A DNA stretch of 64,000 nucleotides from a virus, in IMG/VR virus record IMGVR_UViG_3300035698_022762, positions 1 to 64,000 of that record; one strand, written 5' to 3'. Within the stretch, counting starts at the first letter, position 1; each line of letters begins with the position of its first letter. Position numbers and translations under genes: made by a program. The notes under the pieces were generated by a model. It ran no database searches and was not told where the DNA came from. It worked only from the letters and a program-made list of their open reading frames with translations. This document shows, in pieces, positions 28,051-36,398 of the stretch.

Positions 28051-28082
28051 AAGCAAGCCTCAATTGAGGCTTGCTTTTTTTT
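28051..28082 (+). terminator. Rho-independent terminator
   Basis: A perfect 11-bp stem AAGCAAGCCTC / GAGGCTTGCTT with an AATT loop is followed at once by a T run. It lies 30 bases after the stop of the abundant virion gene. The stem is near-symmetric with A-rich and T-rich flanks, so some termination in the opposite direction is possible. Confidence 0.93.
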
Positions 28083-28096
28083 AACTATAATAAATC

Positions 28097-29068
28097 ATGC
28101 TAAACAAATTTGTAAAATTAGGTCTAGAAAAACCTGTATTCTCTTTAAAAGATTTTGAAAAGAACAAAAATAAAATACTAATTGTTCGCAATGCAGGTGG
28201 TGTTGGCGATATTTTAATGCACATGATGATGTTTAAAGATTTTAAAAGAATAATGCCAGAAGCTAAAATAGTTTTTGCGTGTCCAAGTAGGTATCATGAA
28301 CTGGTTCGTGGGCATCCATATGTAGACGAATTAATAGAATCTAGAAAAATAGAATTTAAAGATTACATTAATCATTACGATACGACATCTGCTTGTACAA
28401 GACATGAAATAAAAGTTTCACCATTAGCAGACAAAAACAGAAGTGATATTTGGGCCAATCATTGTGGTGTAGAAATAACAGATCACAACATGCATATTAA
28501 CATTTCTGATGAAATGAAAAATTTTGGTGTGGAACAAATAAAAAAAATAAACAAAGAAAACAAACCTTCTGTTGTCATATGTCCGATTTCAGCCATGAAG
28601 TGCAAGAATTTATTGAAACATCATATGGAAGGATTGGTAGACTTTTTAAACAAAAATGATCTTTTTGCCTTTTATACGCATCTAAGACCTATAAATGAAT
28701 TAGATGATTTAAAAGTGCCGGGGATTTTTGGAGTACGATTGAAACAATGGGCAGGGGTCATTAATGCTGCTGATTATGTGATTGCTGTAGATACAGGTGC
28801 GTTTCATCTAGCAGGGGGATTGGGAAAACCTTTAACTGGAATATTTTCATTTGCGGATGGGAAAGTATATGGGAAATATTATGATTTTGAATTAGTACAA
28901 AAGCATAGAGATAATGGGGATTGGGATTGCGGACCTTGTTACAATTGGGAAAATTGCCCAAAATCTAATTCTAATCCAAAACCTTGTATAACCGAACTCA
29001 CAATAGAAATGATTACAGATGGAGTTTCTAAAATGTTAAAAAAACATGGCAAGCAAGTTTTAAAATAG
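28097..29068 (+). CDS. Heptosyltransferase-like glycosyltransferase (GT9)
   Basis: This 323-residue protein matches the GT-B fold of family 9 (ADP-heptose:LPS heptosyltransferases). The N-terminal domain begins 'KILIVRNAGGVGDILMHMM' (the donor-side glycine loop). The C-terminal domain carries 'VINAADYVIAVDTGAFHLAG' followed by 'GKPLTGIFSFADGKVYG', the family's nucleotide-sugar binding site. A cysteine-bearing tail ('DCGPCYNWENCP') follows, as in some GT9 enzymes. No SD is visible; TATAAT (28086-28091) ends 5 bases before the ATG, so the mRNA could be leaderless. It may alter host LPS or a phage surface glycan. Confidence 0.8.
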   Translation: MLNKFVKLGLEKPVFSLKDFEKNKNKILIVRNAGGVGDILMHMMMFKDFKRIMPEAKIVFACPSRYHELVRGHPYVDELIESRKIEFKDYINHYDTTSACTRHEIKVSPLADKNRSDIWANHCGVEITDHNMHINISDEMKNFGVEQIKKINKENKPSVVICPISAMKCKNLLKHHMEGLVDFLNKNDLFAFYTHLRPINELDDLKVPGIFGVRLKQWAGVINAADYVIAVDTGAFHLAGGLGKPLTGIFSFADGKVYGKYYDFELVQKHRDNGDWDCGPCYNWENCPKSNSNPKPCITELTIEMITDGVSKMLKKHGKQVLK

Positions 29069-29100
29069 AATTTGCTTACTAGTTTAGCATAGATAATTAA

Positions 29101-29346
29101 ATGGTAGCTTTTAAAAAAAATGCAGGCGTTGTTACAAAAAATGGTGAATGTAATATTACCATTCAATTAGATTTAAATATAAATCTAACTAGCGATGGTA
29201 TAAACATAGCAGTAAGCGGACAAGAAGCGAAAAACAAAAACCAGCAGCAAATTCAAATTGAAAAAGAAGATGATGATGAAACTGGTTTTGTTGTTCCCGA
29301 TTTTAAAGCTTCTAAAGATAAAATAAAGTTTGGAAAGGATGAATAG
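29101..29346 (+). CDS. Small hypothetical protein preceding actin-like gene
   Basis: This 81-residue protein has no recognised family. The N-terminal half is strand-like ('GECNITIQLDLNINL', 'GINIAVSG'); the C-terminal half is charged and low in complexity ('QIQIEKEDDDETGF'), ending 'KDKIKFGKDE'. It stops 1 base before the preferred start of the actin-like gene, so the pair probably forms one translation unit. In plasmid and phage ParM-type loci a small adaptor often accompanies the filament gene, usually downstream; here the small gene is upstream. An adaptor role is speculative. Confidence 0.45.
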   Translation: MVAFKKNAGVVTKNGECNITIQLDLNINLTSDGINIAVSGQEAKNKNQQQIQIEKEDDDETGFVVPDFKASKDKIKFGKDE

Positions 29347-29347
29347 A

Positions 29348-30364
29348 ATGAGTGTAGGATTTGATGCAGGTACTTATAATTTAATTTGTTGTAAACGCAA
29401 TAGCGAAAATAAATTTATTTATAAAAGAGAAGTTAATGCTTTTATAGAGCTTCCTCTTAAAAATAGATTCGTTTTCAACATGATGAAACAAGCAGGGGTT
29501 CCTTTAATAGAAAGGCCAGATTCAGATGTTGCTTATGCTCTTGGCGAAGCAGCAGTCAATATGGCGTATACGATGAACCAATTAGATTTAAAACGACCTA
29601 TGCAACATGGGTGTTTGAATCCAAAAGAAAAAAATGCACAACAAATAATGTCAATCATGATGCATAATTTGATTGGTGATGATGTTGATCCCAAAGAACC
29701 TTTTTATTATAGCATTCCAGCAAATGCCATTAATGAAGAAACCGACGCTGACTATCACTCTCATGTACTTTCAGCCATTTTTAAGGCGTATGAAAACAAA
29801 GATGGCATGGGCATCACTCCCAATCCTATTAATGAAGCATTAGCGTTGATTTATGCGGAATTGGCTAAAACAGCTTACACAGGCATCGGCGTGTCTTGTG
29901 GATCAGGAATGGTGAATCTTTGTTTTGCTATTTTTGGCGCACCCGTATTTGAATTCAGTATGGTTAATAGCGGGGATTGGATTGACAAACAAGCAGCTAA
30001 AGTTACTGGAGAGACACCAGCTTTTATAAATCAAGAAAAATTAAAACTTAATTTATTAGAAGATACAGATTCATTGGTAATGAATGCAATAAAAGCCCAA
30101 TACCAAATAATGATACAAAAGACAGTAATGAATATCAAAAAAGGATTAGAAAATTCAAATAATGATGCTAGAGCGGCAGACAAGCCTATTGACATAGTGG
30201 TTGCAGGTGGCACAAGCCAACCAATAGGGTTTGATAAAATATTTAAAGAGTCAATAGAAAAGGCGAATCTGCCAATCAAGCTAGGCGAGGTTAGAAGGGC
30301 AGATGATCCATTGTATTCCGTTGCTAGAGGATGCCTTATAGCCGCCGAAAACTCACAGGGGTAA
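29348..30364 (+). CDS. Actin-like ATPase (ParM/MreB superfamily)
   Basis: The preferred start is ATG 29348 (MSVGFDAGTYN), 9 bases after GGAAAGG; the upstream TTG/ATG codons sit on or too near the SD. The product has 338 residues. It shows the actin/Hsp70-type nucleotide pocket: phosphate-1 'VGFDAGTYNL' near the N-terminus, phosphate-2 'GIGVSCGSGMVNLCFAIFG' in the middle, and adenosine motif 'IDIVVAGGTSQP' near the C-terminus, with an 'INEALALIYAEL' connector. Filament-forming relatives segregate plasmids or position phage DNA and virions; others are non-filament ATPases. The fold call is good; the cargo is unknown. Confidence 0.75.
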   Translation: MSVGFDAGTYNLICCKRNSENKFIYKREVNAFIELPLKNRFVFNMMKQAGVPLIERPDSDVAYALGEAAVNMAYTMNQLDLKRPMQHGCLNPKEKNAQQIMSIMMHNLIGDDVDPKEPFYYSIPANAINEETDADYHSHVLSAIFKAYENKDGMGITPNPINEALALIYAELAKTAYTGIGVSCGSGMVNLCFAIFGAPVFEFSMVNSGDWIDKQAAKVTGETPAFINQEKLKLNLLEDTDSLVMNAIKAQYQIMIQKTVMNIKKGLENSNNDARAADKPIDIVVAGGTSQPIGFDKIFKESIEKANLPIKLGEVRRADDPLYSVARGCLIAAENSQG

Positions 30365-30397
30365 ACAACATAAAAAAATAAATAATACAAAATTAAT

Positions 30398-30787
30398 ATG
30401 GGAGACAAAATAAAAAAAGAAATAGTATAAGATGAATATGGGAAACAAGTTGGAACAATAGATGTAAGAGAAGTTAATAAAAAATGGAGAAACAATGATT
30501 CTTATGTCGAAAACAGAATAAAGGCAGGTGAAACAATTCCTGAATATATTAAAAAATATATAATAGGAAATGAAAAACCTGAATACAAAGCATTTGTTGT
30601 TACAGAAGGAACAAATATTATCTGGAGTTTTTTATCAAAAACAAAAAGAAAAGATTATCTTATGGAAAAAGAATTAATAGAACTATTCGATGCATCTAAA
30701 GCCAAAAACAATTTTTCTAATGAGGAAAATTTCAATTACATAATGTCTGGATTCTTGGAACATATTAAAAATCAAAGCAAAAAATGA
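30398..30787 (+). pseudogene. Gene interrupted by an in-frame TAA at codon 11
   Basis: From ATG 30398 the frame reads MGDKIKKEIV, then TAA at 30428-30430, then continues open for 118 codons (DEYGKQVGTIDVREVNKKW...) to TGA at 30785. No ATG, GTG or TTG occurs in this frame for roughly the next 75 codons, so internal re-initiation is unlikely. The end overlaps the next gene's start by 4 bases (ATGA), the arrangement of an intact, coupled gene. The sequence after the stop looks coding (mixed alpha/beta, e.g. 'YKAFVVTEGTNIIWSF'). A recent nonsense mutation, an assembly error or stop readthrough would explain it. Confidence 0.7.
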
Positions 30788-31080
30788 CTTATAATCTTAG
30801 TCAATTGCATACAAACACAGAAAAGAAAGAAAGAAAGAAAATGGATAAAACGATAATAAAAAAAGTTAATGATTTAGGTGCAAGCGCATACATTTTAATG
30901 CATGGTTATAAAGTATCTGGAAAGGATGCCGATGGAAGAACAATTTTATTTGAAATACCCGTTGCTGAGGAAAGAGAATTTGAACAATTAACAATGGACT
31001 ACTTAACCAGTGAATATCACAGATTCGATTCTTGTTTAATGTCATTAAAAAAACTAGGCAATTATAATAGTTCAAGATAA
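30784..31080 (+). CDS. Small DUF5659-like protein
   Basis: This 98-residue protein starts at the ATGA overlap with the interrupted gene; an alternative ATG at 30841 (MDKTIIKKV) would remove a charged 19-residue leader. The core 'NDLGASAYILMHGYKVSGK', 'GRTILFEIP' and 'DSCLMSLKKLGNY' resembles the small domain DUF5659, found in phage and mobile-element proteins of unknown function. If the upstream gene is truly broken, translation here may depend on its own start. Confidence 0.5.
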   Translation: MTYNLSQLHTNTEKKERKKMDKTIIKKVNDLGASAYILMHGYKVSGKDADGRTILFEIPVAEEREFEQLTMDYLTSEYHRFDSCLMSLKKLGNYNSSR

Positions 31081-31109
31081 TTATTATGGCATTTCATATA
31101 TAAAATATA

Positions 31110-32687
31110 ATGAAAACTAATTTAAATAAAAAAGATACGTCTATAATGGAATATTCAGATAAGGAATTGTTAAATAATTTCTACGTGGATGTTGACAAAT
31201 TGGTCAATGGCCTTCAAGATGATCTTGCTAATATTTTTAGCAAAAGTGTAGATTATTTAAAAAATACTACAGCAAATGCTGGCAACAATCCAACAGGAGG
31301 CAGCAATAAAAACACACCTTCTAACAACAACAAATCACTTCCTTGGATCAAACATGGATTGAGAGGATTTGTTAGGAAACTGTGGTATGGAGATCACCCT
31401 AGTAATCCAGATTGGGAAAACGTTAAAGAAAACTTTTCTTTAAAAGAATATAAAATAATAAAAGATCAATCTTTAGAACTTGGCGAAAAAATAATAGAAG
31501 TTTGTTTAAAAGATTTGGTTATACAAGAATCTGAATATAAAGCTGAATTTAAAAATTTATTAGCAGATGTGACAAATAAGTTTAAATATGATTTGAGGTC
31601 TTTGATATTTAAACATTTGAAAAATAAAAGAAATAGTGTTTCAAAAATGGATATGGAAACATTGGCAAACTACAGATCAAATATTCCTACTTCTAATGCT
31701 TCTAGTGCTTCTTCTTCTAAAATAGATTTGCCACCCCAATCAAGCACAAGCACAAGTTCGGGTACGCCAAAATCAAGAAAGCCATTTGAAGGACCAGATG
31801 ATGGCGGGTATTCTGAACCTGATATCGAAGATAGACCAATATCAGATGTGCCGAAAACAGCATCTTCTAAGCCAAAAGCTCGCCGTAAGGCCACGTCGAT
31901 ACCACCTTTTGAAACAGCACCAGATGTTGCAGCTTCATCTAAACCAGATGTTGAACCAAAAACTAATCGTAAAAAGGCAACGTCGTCATCCAAAACAACA
32001 TCGACGCCTCCTTTTGAGACAACACCAGACGCAGATGCAAATGTAAATACTACTGCTGAACCTGACAAGGCTCAAGCGTCTGATGGGAAAGTAGAGCCAA
32101 CAAAGAGTGCCGAAAAAGCACCTACAGTTTCTAACAACAAATCAAAAGCTCAAGAAGATTCTAGCAAACCTTCTGATAGAGTGCTAGATGAAGATAAAGC
32201 AGAAGAATTAGGCGTTAAATTGACAATTGTAGACGATGCAAAAGAAAAAAGAAATACTCTTAAAGAATATGGGCTATCTTTAAAATCAGGTCGACTTATA
32301 GGCATGGATTCTATATTGGACGCAATAATAGTTTTAAAGAAAATAATGGATGGCGTTGGTCCTTGGGACATTGATAAAAATATTAGTGAAATAAGTTCTG
32401 ATTTCAAAGAACACTTAGGGGCTGATCTTACAAAAGCTGCGAAGGATTTTATTATACAAGCCAAATCTGATCCTGATATATTAGAAAAACATCTTCCGGG
32501 CATTGATGTTAGAAAATCCGATCCTTTACCAGATATGAGTGACGTAGATGATGATTTTAGTGATTTTGATGAGGTTAAAAGAAGACTTTCAGGGGATGAT
32601 CATAGACGTTACGCATATATACTAGAATCTAGAAGAATAAAAGACAAAAAAGCTAAAGTAGAATTTTTGAAAAACAAAATGAAATAA
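31110..32687 (+). CDS. Hypothetical protein with long Ser/Pro/Thr/Lys linker
   Basis: This 525-residue protein has two folded ends and a disordered middle. The N-terminal domain (about residues 1-195) is helical, with a polar Asn/Gly-rich loop around 55-75. Residues of about 195-370 are a Ser/Thr/Pro/Lys-rich linker with repeated 'PPFETxPD' blocks. The C-terminal domain is helical ('SGRLIGMDSILDAIIVLKK', 'HLGADLTKAAKDFIIQA'). It ends just before a bidirectional terminator. A second possible start is ATG 31146 (MEYSDKE). No family is recognised; a virion or scaffold-like role is possible. Confidence 0.55.
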   Translation: MKTNLNKKDTSIMEYSDKELLNNFYVDVDKLVNGLQDDLANIFSKSVDYLKNTTANAGNNPTGGSNKNTPSNNNKSLPWIKHGLRGFVRKLWYGDHPSNPDWENVKENFSLKEYKIIKDQSLELGEKIIEVCLKDLVIQESEYKAEFKNLLADVTNKFKYDLRSLIFKHLKNKRNSVSKMDMETLANYRSNIPTSNASSASSSKIDLPPQSSTSTSSGTPKSRKPFEGPDDGGYSEPDIEDRPISDVPKTASSKPKARRKATSIPPFETAPDVAASSKPDVEPKTNRKKATSSSKTTSTPPFETTPDADANVNTTAEPDKAQASDGKVEPTKSAEKAPTVSNNKSKAQEDSSKPSDRVLDEDKAEELGVKLTIVDDAKEKRNTLKEYGLSLKSGRLIGMDSILDAIIVLKKIMDGVGPWDIDKNISEISSDFKEHLGADLTKAAKDFIIQAKSDPDILEKHLPGIDVRKSDPLPDMSDVDDDFSDFDEVKRRLSGDDHRRYAYILESRRIKDKKAKVEFLKNKMK

Positions 32688-32732
32688 TATTATTAAAAAA
32701 GCCGCATTATGCGGCTTTTTTAATAATATAGC
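32685..32732. terminator. Bidirectional Rho-independent terminator
   Basis: The stem GCCGCA / TGCGGC (32701-32715, TTA loop) is flanked by an A run on the left and a T run on the right, extended by matching AATAATATTATT-type arms. It separates the + gene ending at 32687 from the - gene ending at 32743 and is built to stop transcription in both directions. Confidence 0.92.
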
Positions 32733-32742
32733 AAAATAATTT

Positions 32743-35700
32743 TCATCTAAGCTTAAATTTGTTTTTCAACATATCAAGCTCTACTTCAAAAGATTCATTA
32801 TTATTAAACTTCTTTAATTCTAACTCTGTGTCTTTAACACCTGCTTTAAATCTTTCTTGTTCATCAGGAGTCAATCCACCTTGCATATAAACTGGTGCTG
32901 ATTGTGCAGCAGCTTTTTCTGCTTGTCCAAAATACACACTTCCTGTAAAGTATAAAGAAATGACATCTACCATCTTTTTAGGTATGTCCATTTGATGAGT
33001 AGCAAATTTTTTGCCACCTTGTGCTTGCATGCCCATTTTGTCTATTTGAGCTTTAATTTGTGGAGTCATGGCTGGTGGTGAGTCCATTTTCATATAATTA
33101 TCAACAAATTGCTCTAAATCCCCTATTGATGGATTGACAGATTTAGCAATTTCATAGATTTTTTCTAATGCAAACTGCTCAAATAATTCTAAAACGTGAT
33201 TGTCTTTCCATTTTTCTATTCCGTTTTCAAACGAACTTTTCACTCGATTAACAAAATCTCTCCTTATAGATAAAGAATCCGTCTGTTTTGGGGCGACTTC
33301 TTTATCAGGAGATTGTTGCGGAGTATTGTTTCCAGATTCTTGTCTTCCTTTAAATGTTTTATACATTTCTTCTTTAGCAAATTCATTAGCTTCTTTTTCA
33401 TTAAAAGCCTCTCCTTTTTGCTTTTTGGCAAGTTCAAATCTTTTAACAAAATAGTGATGCATTAATGCAGCACCAGCAATATTTGCTATCATATCTTTTT
33501 CAGACACGTTTCCCGGTGCCGAACTTTTTATATTGTTAATAGCTGCAAACAAGTTAGCAAATGAGTGTCCTGCAAAATCGGCAGATAAAGCATCAGATGC
33601 AGGAATATTCTTTCGATAAAGCATTTTCGTTTCCGAATCTAACAATCCTTTTTTATGATCGTCAAAAGCAGAACGGTCTATTTGCTTCTTTTCTTTCTGC
33701 ATAACCTGCAAAGCTGTTTCCATGCCTTCGCTGCTTGATGCACTTACGTTTTTGCTTTTTAATCTTCTAGTTCCTGTGCCGTCAATATCAAGTTGAGTAA
33801 TTAACGTTAAGTAGGTCATTACTTTTGAACGAAGATGCAACCACAAATATGTGCCTGATTTATGCTTTTCAGTTGCAGAAGAACCATTTCTCATTTTTTC
33901 CAAAAATTCTTGAAATGCAGGATTGGCTGTTATTCTTCTTACATATGCAATTACATTATACATTATTTGAGGCTTGTTTATTTCTAAAGCCGCTTTCAGA
34001 CTACGGTCTTTTACTTTGCCTATTTGACTATTTACAGCCTGTGCAATAGCTGAAATTTTTACTTCTTGTTCAGGATTATCATGCTCACCTAAATTTTTAT
34101 AACCTTTAGAAGTTCTCCCTAATTCATTATAGTACTTTCTAGCTAAATCAGGTACGTTTTCAGGTTCTGCTTCAATGGCAGTCTTTAACCCTTTTTCTGC
34201 ATTAGGCAAATCTTCTAAGTCATGCGCCGTTAGATTTTCCACGCCCCCATTTTCAACAAACCAATCTACGCAATCTTCATTAGAAGTCACTTTCTCTTTT
34301 AATTTTCTTAAATATTCATTAGTATCTTTTTTAATTTCTTCTACATCATCCGATTTTAAATAAGACTTAGCAGAGCCTTCTACTGGACCACCGAAAAAAG
34401 GTTCCAATTCTTCCCAATCTTTTGGATCAGAATGGTACATCATTTTTTGGTTTTTTCCTACGTTGAAACCACCAACTGTTCTATATCCAGACCATATATT
34501 GCCAAAGCTATATTTTTCTTTACCTATATAAAGAGGGTTCTCCATGCCAACTTTTAGAGGATCATGTGAATTTCTAACGCCACTAAAAGCTGCATGTGCA
34601 TAATCATATGCGTCGAGCCTTTTAGCGTTTTTAATTACATGTTTTCTTAGAGGCATCAACCTACTATCAATATAATCATTTAAATACTTTTTGACTTCTT
34701 CTTTGTCTTTAATATTTATTTTTTTTGACTTCAACCAAAGCTTAAGCTTTTTATAAGACTTTGCTTCTTGATATTGCTGCATTGTGAGCTTAGTGGTTTT
34801 ACCCGTATTTAATTGTTGCTGTATCAGATTTACAGAACTATTATAATCGGTTCTAATGAATTCATCCAAAGATTCGTCATCGCTAATTAATTTACGAATA
34901 AAGTCTATTCTGTTTTGCACATCTTCAAATCTATTAAAAGTTTTAGAATGCACTTGTTTACCGGGCAATAACGCAGGCAAATCTTTTACATCACTTTCAA
35001 CGTAATCATTGCCTTTTTTGGTTTTTCTTTCGTACCCCCAAAAAACACCACCATCAGGATGTTTTTCTGATGCCTTTTGAACATTAAACACGGAGCTTTC
35101 TGGCACTCCTGCTTTTAACATTTGATTGCGAATGCTTTCTAGTTTATGAGAATTAAAATAAGCTGTTTCTCCTTGCTTCCCCGTAGAATCCATTCTAATA
35201 TTGTCTTGTCCAAATTTTGTTTCAGGGTCTAATAAGAGTGTGTTTCTTTTCCACCCATTAATTGCCTTGCTCATGGATTGGTAATTAGAACCACGCCATC
35301 CTTTAGCAACAGCTACGCCACCAATACCTCCACGCATTTTTGCATCGCTTAAATCGGCACCTATCAATCCACCTTTGTCTATACCTTGCTTTTTATATTC
35401 GGCGGCTTTTCTCGCATATTCTTTTTTCTGATCTGGTGTGAGTTTTTCACCCCTTAAAGGTTCTATATCAATAGCTCTTTCAAATTTGTCAAGCAAATGA
35501 TTAACGAAGGTATTAACATTGTATATGTTTGTTGCCCCTCTTTTACCAGCTAAAGGTATTTTCTGAATATCATTGAACTCTCTACCTTTTTCTTGTGCTT
35601 GTTTAGCCCTAACAAGTAAATTAGTATAACGATAGTTCATGGCAGCAGCCCATTGCGGCGGCGGAAACTGATATAGATAAAATATATCGTATTTGTCGAA

Positions 35701-35874
35701 GTGAGGGGGTAAATTAGTAGAAACATGATGAACTATTTCTTCATCACCTTGTTTTATTTTTAAAGGGGGAATCGGCATTTCCATTAACTGGATTAAGGCT
35801 GATTCCATTTGTTCATCAAACTTATCTGAACGTTTTGTATTTAACACATAATTAAAAAAAGAAGTATCTTTCAT
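32743..35874 (-). CDS. Very large hypothetical protein (1043 residues)
   Basis: No family is recognised. The protein is mostly alpha-helical and charged, with a glycine-rich patch ('GLIGADLSDAKMRGGIGGVAVAKG' spans about residues 175-198, here split: 'GLIGADLSDAK', 'MRGGIGGVAVAKG') and a Pro-rich segment near residue 75 ('YLYQFPPPQWAAAMNYRY'). The N-terminus 'DTSFFNYVLNTKRSD' resembles the capsid-targeting-like starts of other small genes here. A T4-late-type box (TATAAATA) lies 16 bases upstream. Size, late-type promoter and isolation between structural blocks fit a virion-packaged, possibly injected, protein. That is inference. Confidence 0.6.
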   Translation of the reverse strand: MKDTSFFNYVLNTKRSDKFDEQMESALIQLMEMPIPPLKIKQGDEEIVHHVSTNLPPHFDKYDIFYLYQFPPPQWAAAMNYRYTNLLVRAKQAQEKGREFNDIQKIPLAGKRGATNIYNVNTFVNHLLDKFERAIDIEPLRGEKLTPDQKKEYARKAAEYKKQGIDKGGLIGADLSDAKMRGGIGGVAVAKGWRGSNYQSMSKAINGWKRNTLLLDPETKFGQDNIRMDSTGKQGETAYFNSHKLESIRNQMLKAGVPESSVFNVQKASEKHPDGGVFWGYERKTKKGNDYVESDVKDLPALLPGKQVHSKTFNRFEDVQNRIDFIRKLISDDESLDEFIRTDYNSSVNLIQQQLNTGKTTKLTMQQYQEAKSYKKLKLWLKSKKINIKDKEEVKKYLNDYIDSRLMPLRKHVIKNAKRLDAYDYAHAAFSGVRNSHDPLKVGMENPLYIGKEKYSFGNIWSGYRTVGGFNVGKNQKMMYHSDPKDWEELEPFFGGPVEGSAKSYLKSDDVEEIKKDTNEYLRKLKEKVTSNEDCVDWFVENGGVENLTAHDLEDLPNAEKGLKTAIEAEPENVPDLARKYYNELGRTSKGYKNLGEHDNPEQEVKISAIAQAVNSQIGKVKDRSLKAALEINKPQIMYNVIAYVRRITANPAFQEFLEKMRNGSSATEKHKSGTYLWLHLRSKVMTYLTLITQLDIDGTGTRRLKSKNVSASSSEGMETALQVMQKEKKQIDRSAFDDHKKGLLDSETKMLYRKNIPASDALSADFAGHSFANLFAAINNIKSSAPGNVSEKDMIANIAGAALMHHYFVKRFELAKKQKGEAFNEKEANEFAKEEMYKTFKGRQESGNNTPQQSPDKEVAPKQTDSLSIRRDFVNRVKSSFENGIEKWKDNHVLELFEQFALEKIYEIAKSVNPSIGDLEQFVDNYMKMDSPPAMTPQIKAQIDKMGMQAQGGKKFATHQMDIPKKMVDVISLYFTGSVYFGQAEKAAAQSAPVYMQGGLTPDEQERFKAGVKDTELELKKFNNNESFEVELDMLKNKFKLR

Positions 35875-35889
35875 ATATTCACCAAAATC

Positions 35890-35897
35890 TATTTATA
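35890..35897 (-). promoter_or_regulatory. T4-late-like promoter box TATAAATA
   Basis: On the minus strand, GATATATAAATAG contains an exact TATAAATA, the T4 late-promoter -10 consensus. It sits 16 bases upstream of the 1043-residue gene. Whether this phage has gp55-like sigma recognition cannot be told from this window. Confidence 0.4.
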
Positions 35898-35987
35898 TAT
35901 CTTATCTATGATGTTGGCACTAATAATATATTTATTTTTACGTGGTGAAAGGACCAGCTAAGTCTAGGGAGCGGTTATAAAAAAAGA

Positions 35988-36398
35988 CTATTTTGATTCA
36001 TATTTCAATTGTTCAGCTATTGTATTCAATTTTTTAATGTCGACAAAATTAGAATTGCTTGGGGAGCTGTTGATTTCCAATTCTTTTTCTTTCATCTTTT
36101 TAGCAGCATTTTCTTTAATGGATTTCAATTCATCAATAACTTTCTTTCCTTCTTCTGATTCTGCATCTACCATTTGTTCTTCTGCTATACCAACGATATG
36201 TTCTAAATTAAATGCAGTCATTTGCTCATTGCCCAATTGCTTTAAATAAAGCCACTTTGAGTCTATTTCTGTCACGAAACCTAAATAATAATTGCTTATT
36301 TGTTTCAAATAAGTTTCAGGATTTTCCTCTTTAAAGTTCCTGTTTGTAGTAATTGTTATTATTGAGCATGGCTTGCCTTTAAAATATTCTATATTCAT
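35988..36398 (-). CDS. Hypothetical protein coupled to primase
   Basis: This 136-residue protein starts at an ATGA overlap with the primase stop codon, so it is probably translated with it. The N-terminal half is beta-rich ('GKPCSIITITTNRNFKEEN', 'YYLGFVTEIDSKWLYLKQL') with an Sm/SH3-like alternation of strands, ending 'MTAFNLEHIVGI'. The C-terminal half is a charged helix. No family is recognised. The context suggests an accessory replication or RNA-binding role, which is unproven. Confidence 0.5.
   Translation of the reverse strand: MNIEYFKGKPCSIITITTNRNFKEENPETYLKQISNYYLGFVTEIDSKWLYLKQLGNEQMTAFNLEHIVGIAEEQMVDAESEEGKKVIDELKSIKENAAKKMKEKELEINSSPSNSNFVDIKKLNTIAEQLKYESK

Noticed and set aside
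30428-30430. Alternative genetic code with TAA read as sense
   Set aside because: TAA ends many intact genes in the window (for example the major capsid and the SET-domain genes), as do TAG and TGA, so genome-wide reassignment is not supported.
31670-32068. 132-residue minus-strand frame
   Set aside because: It is antisense to the Ser/Pro/Thr-rich linker of the 525-residue gene; low-complexity composition explains its openness.
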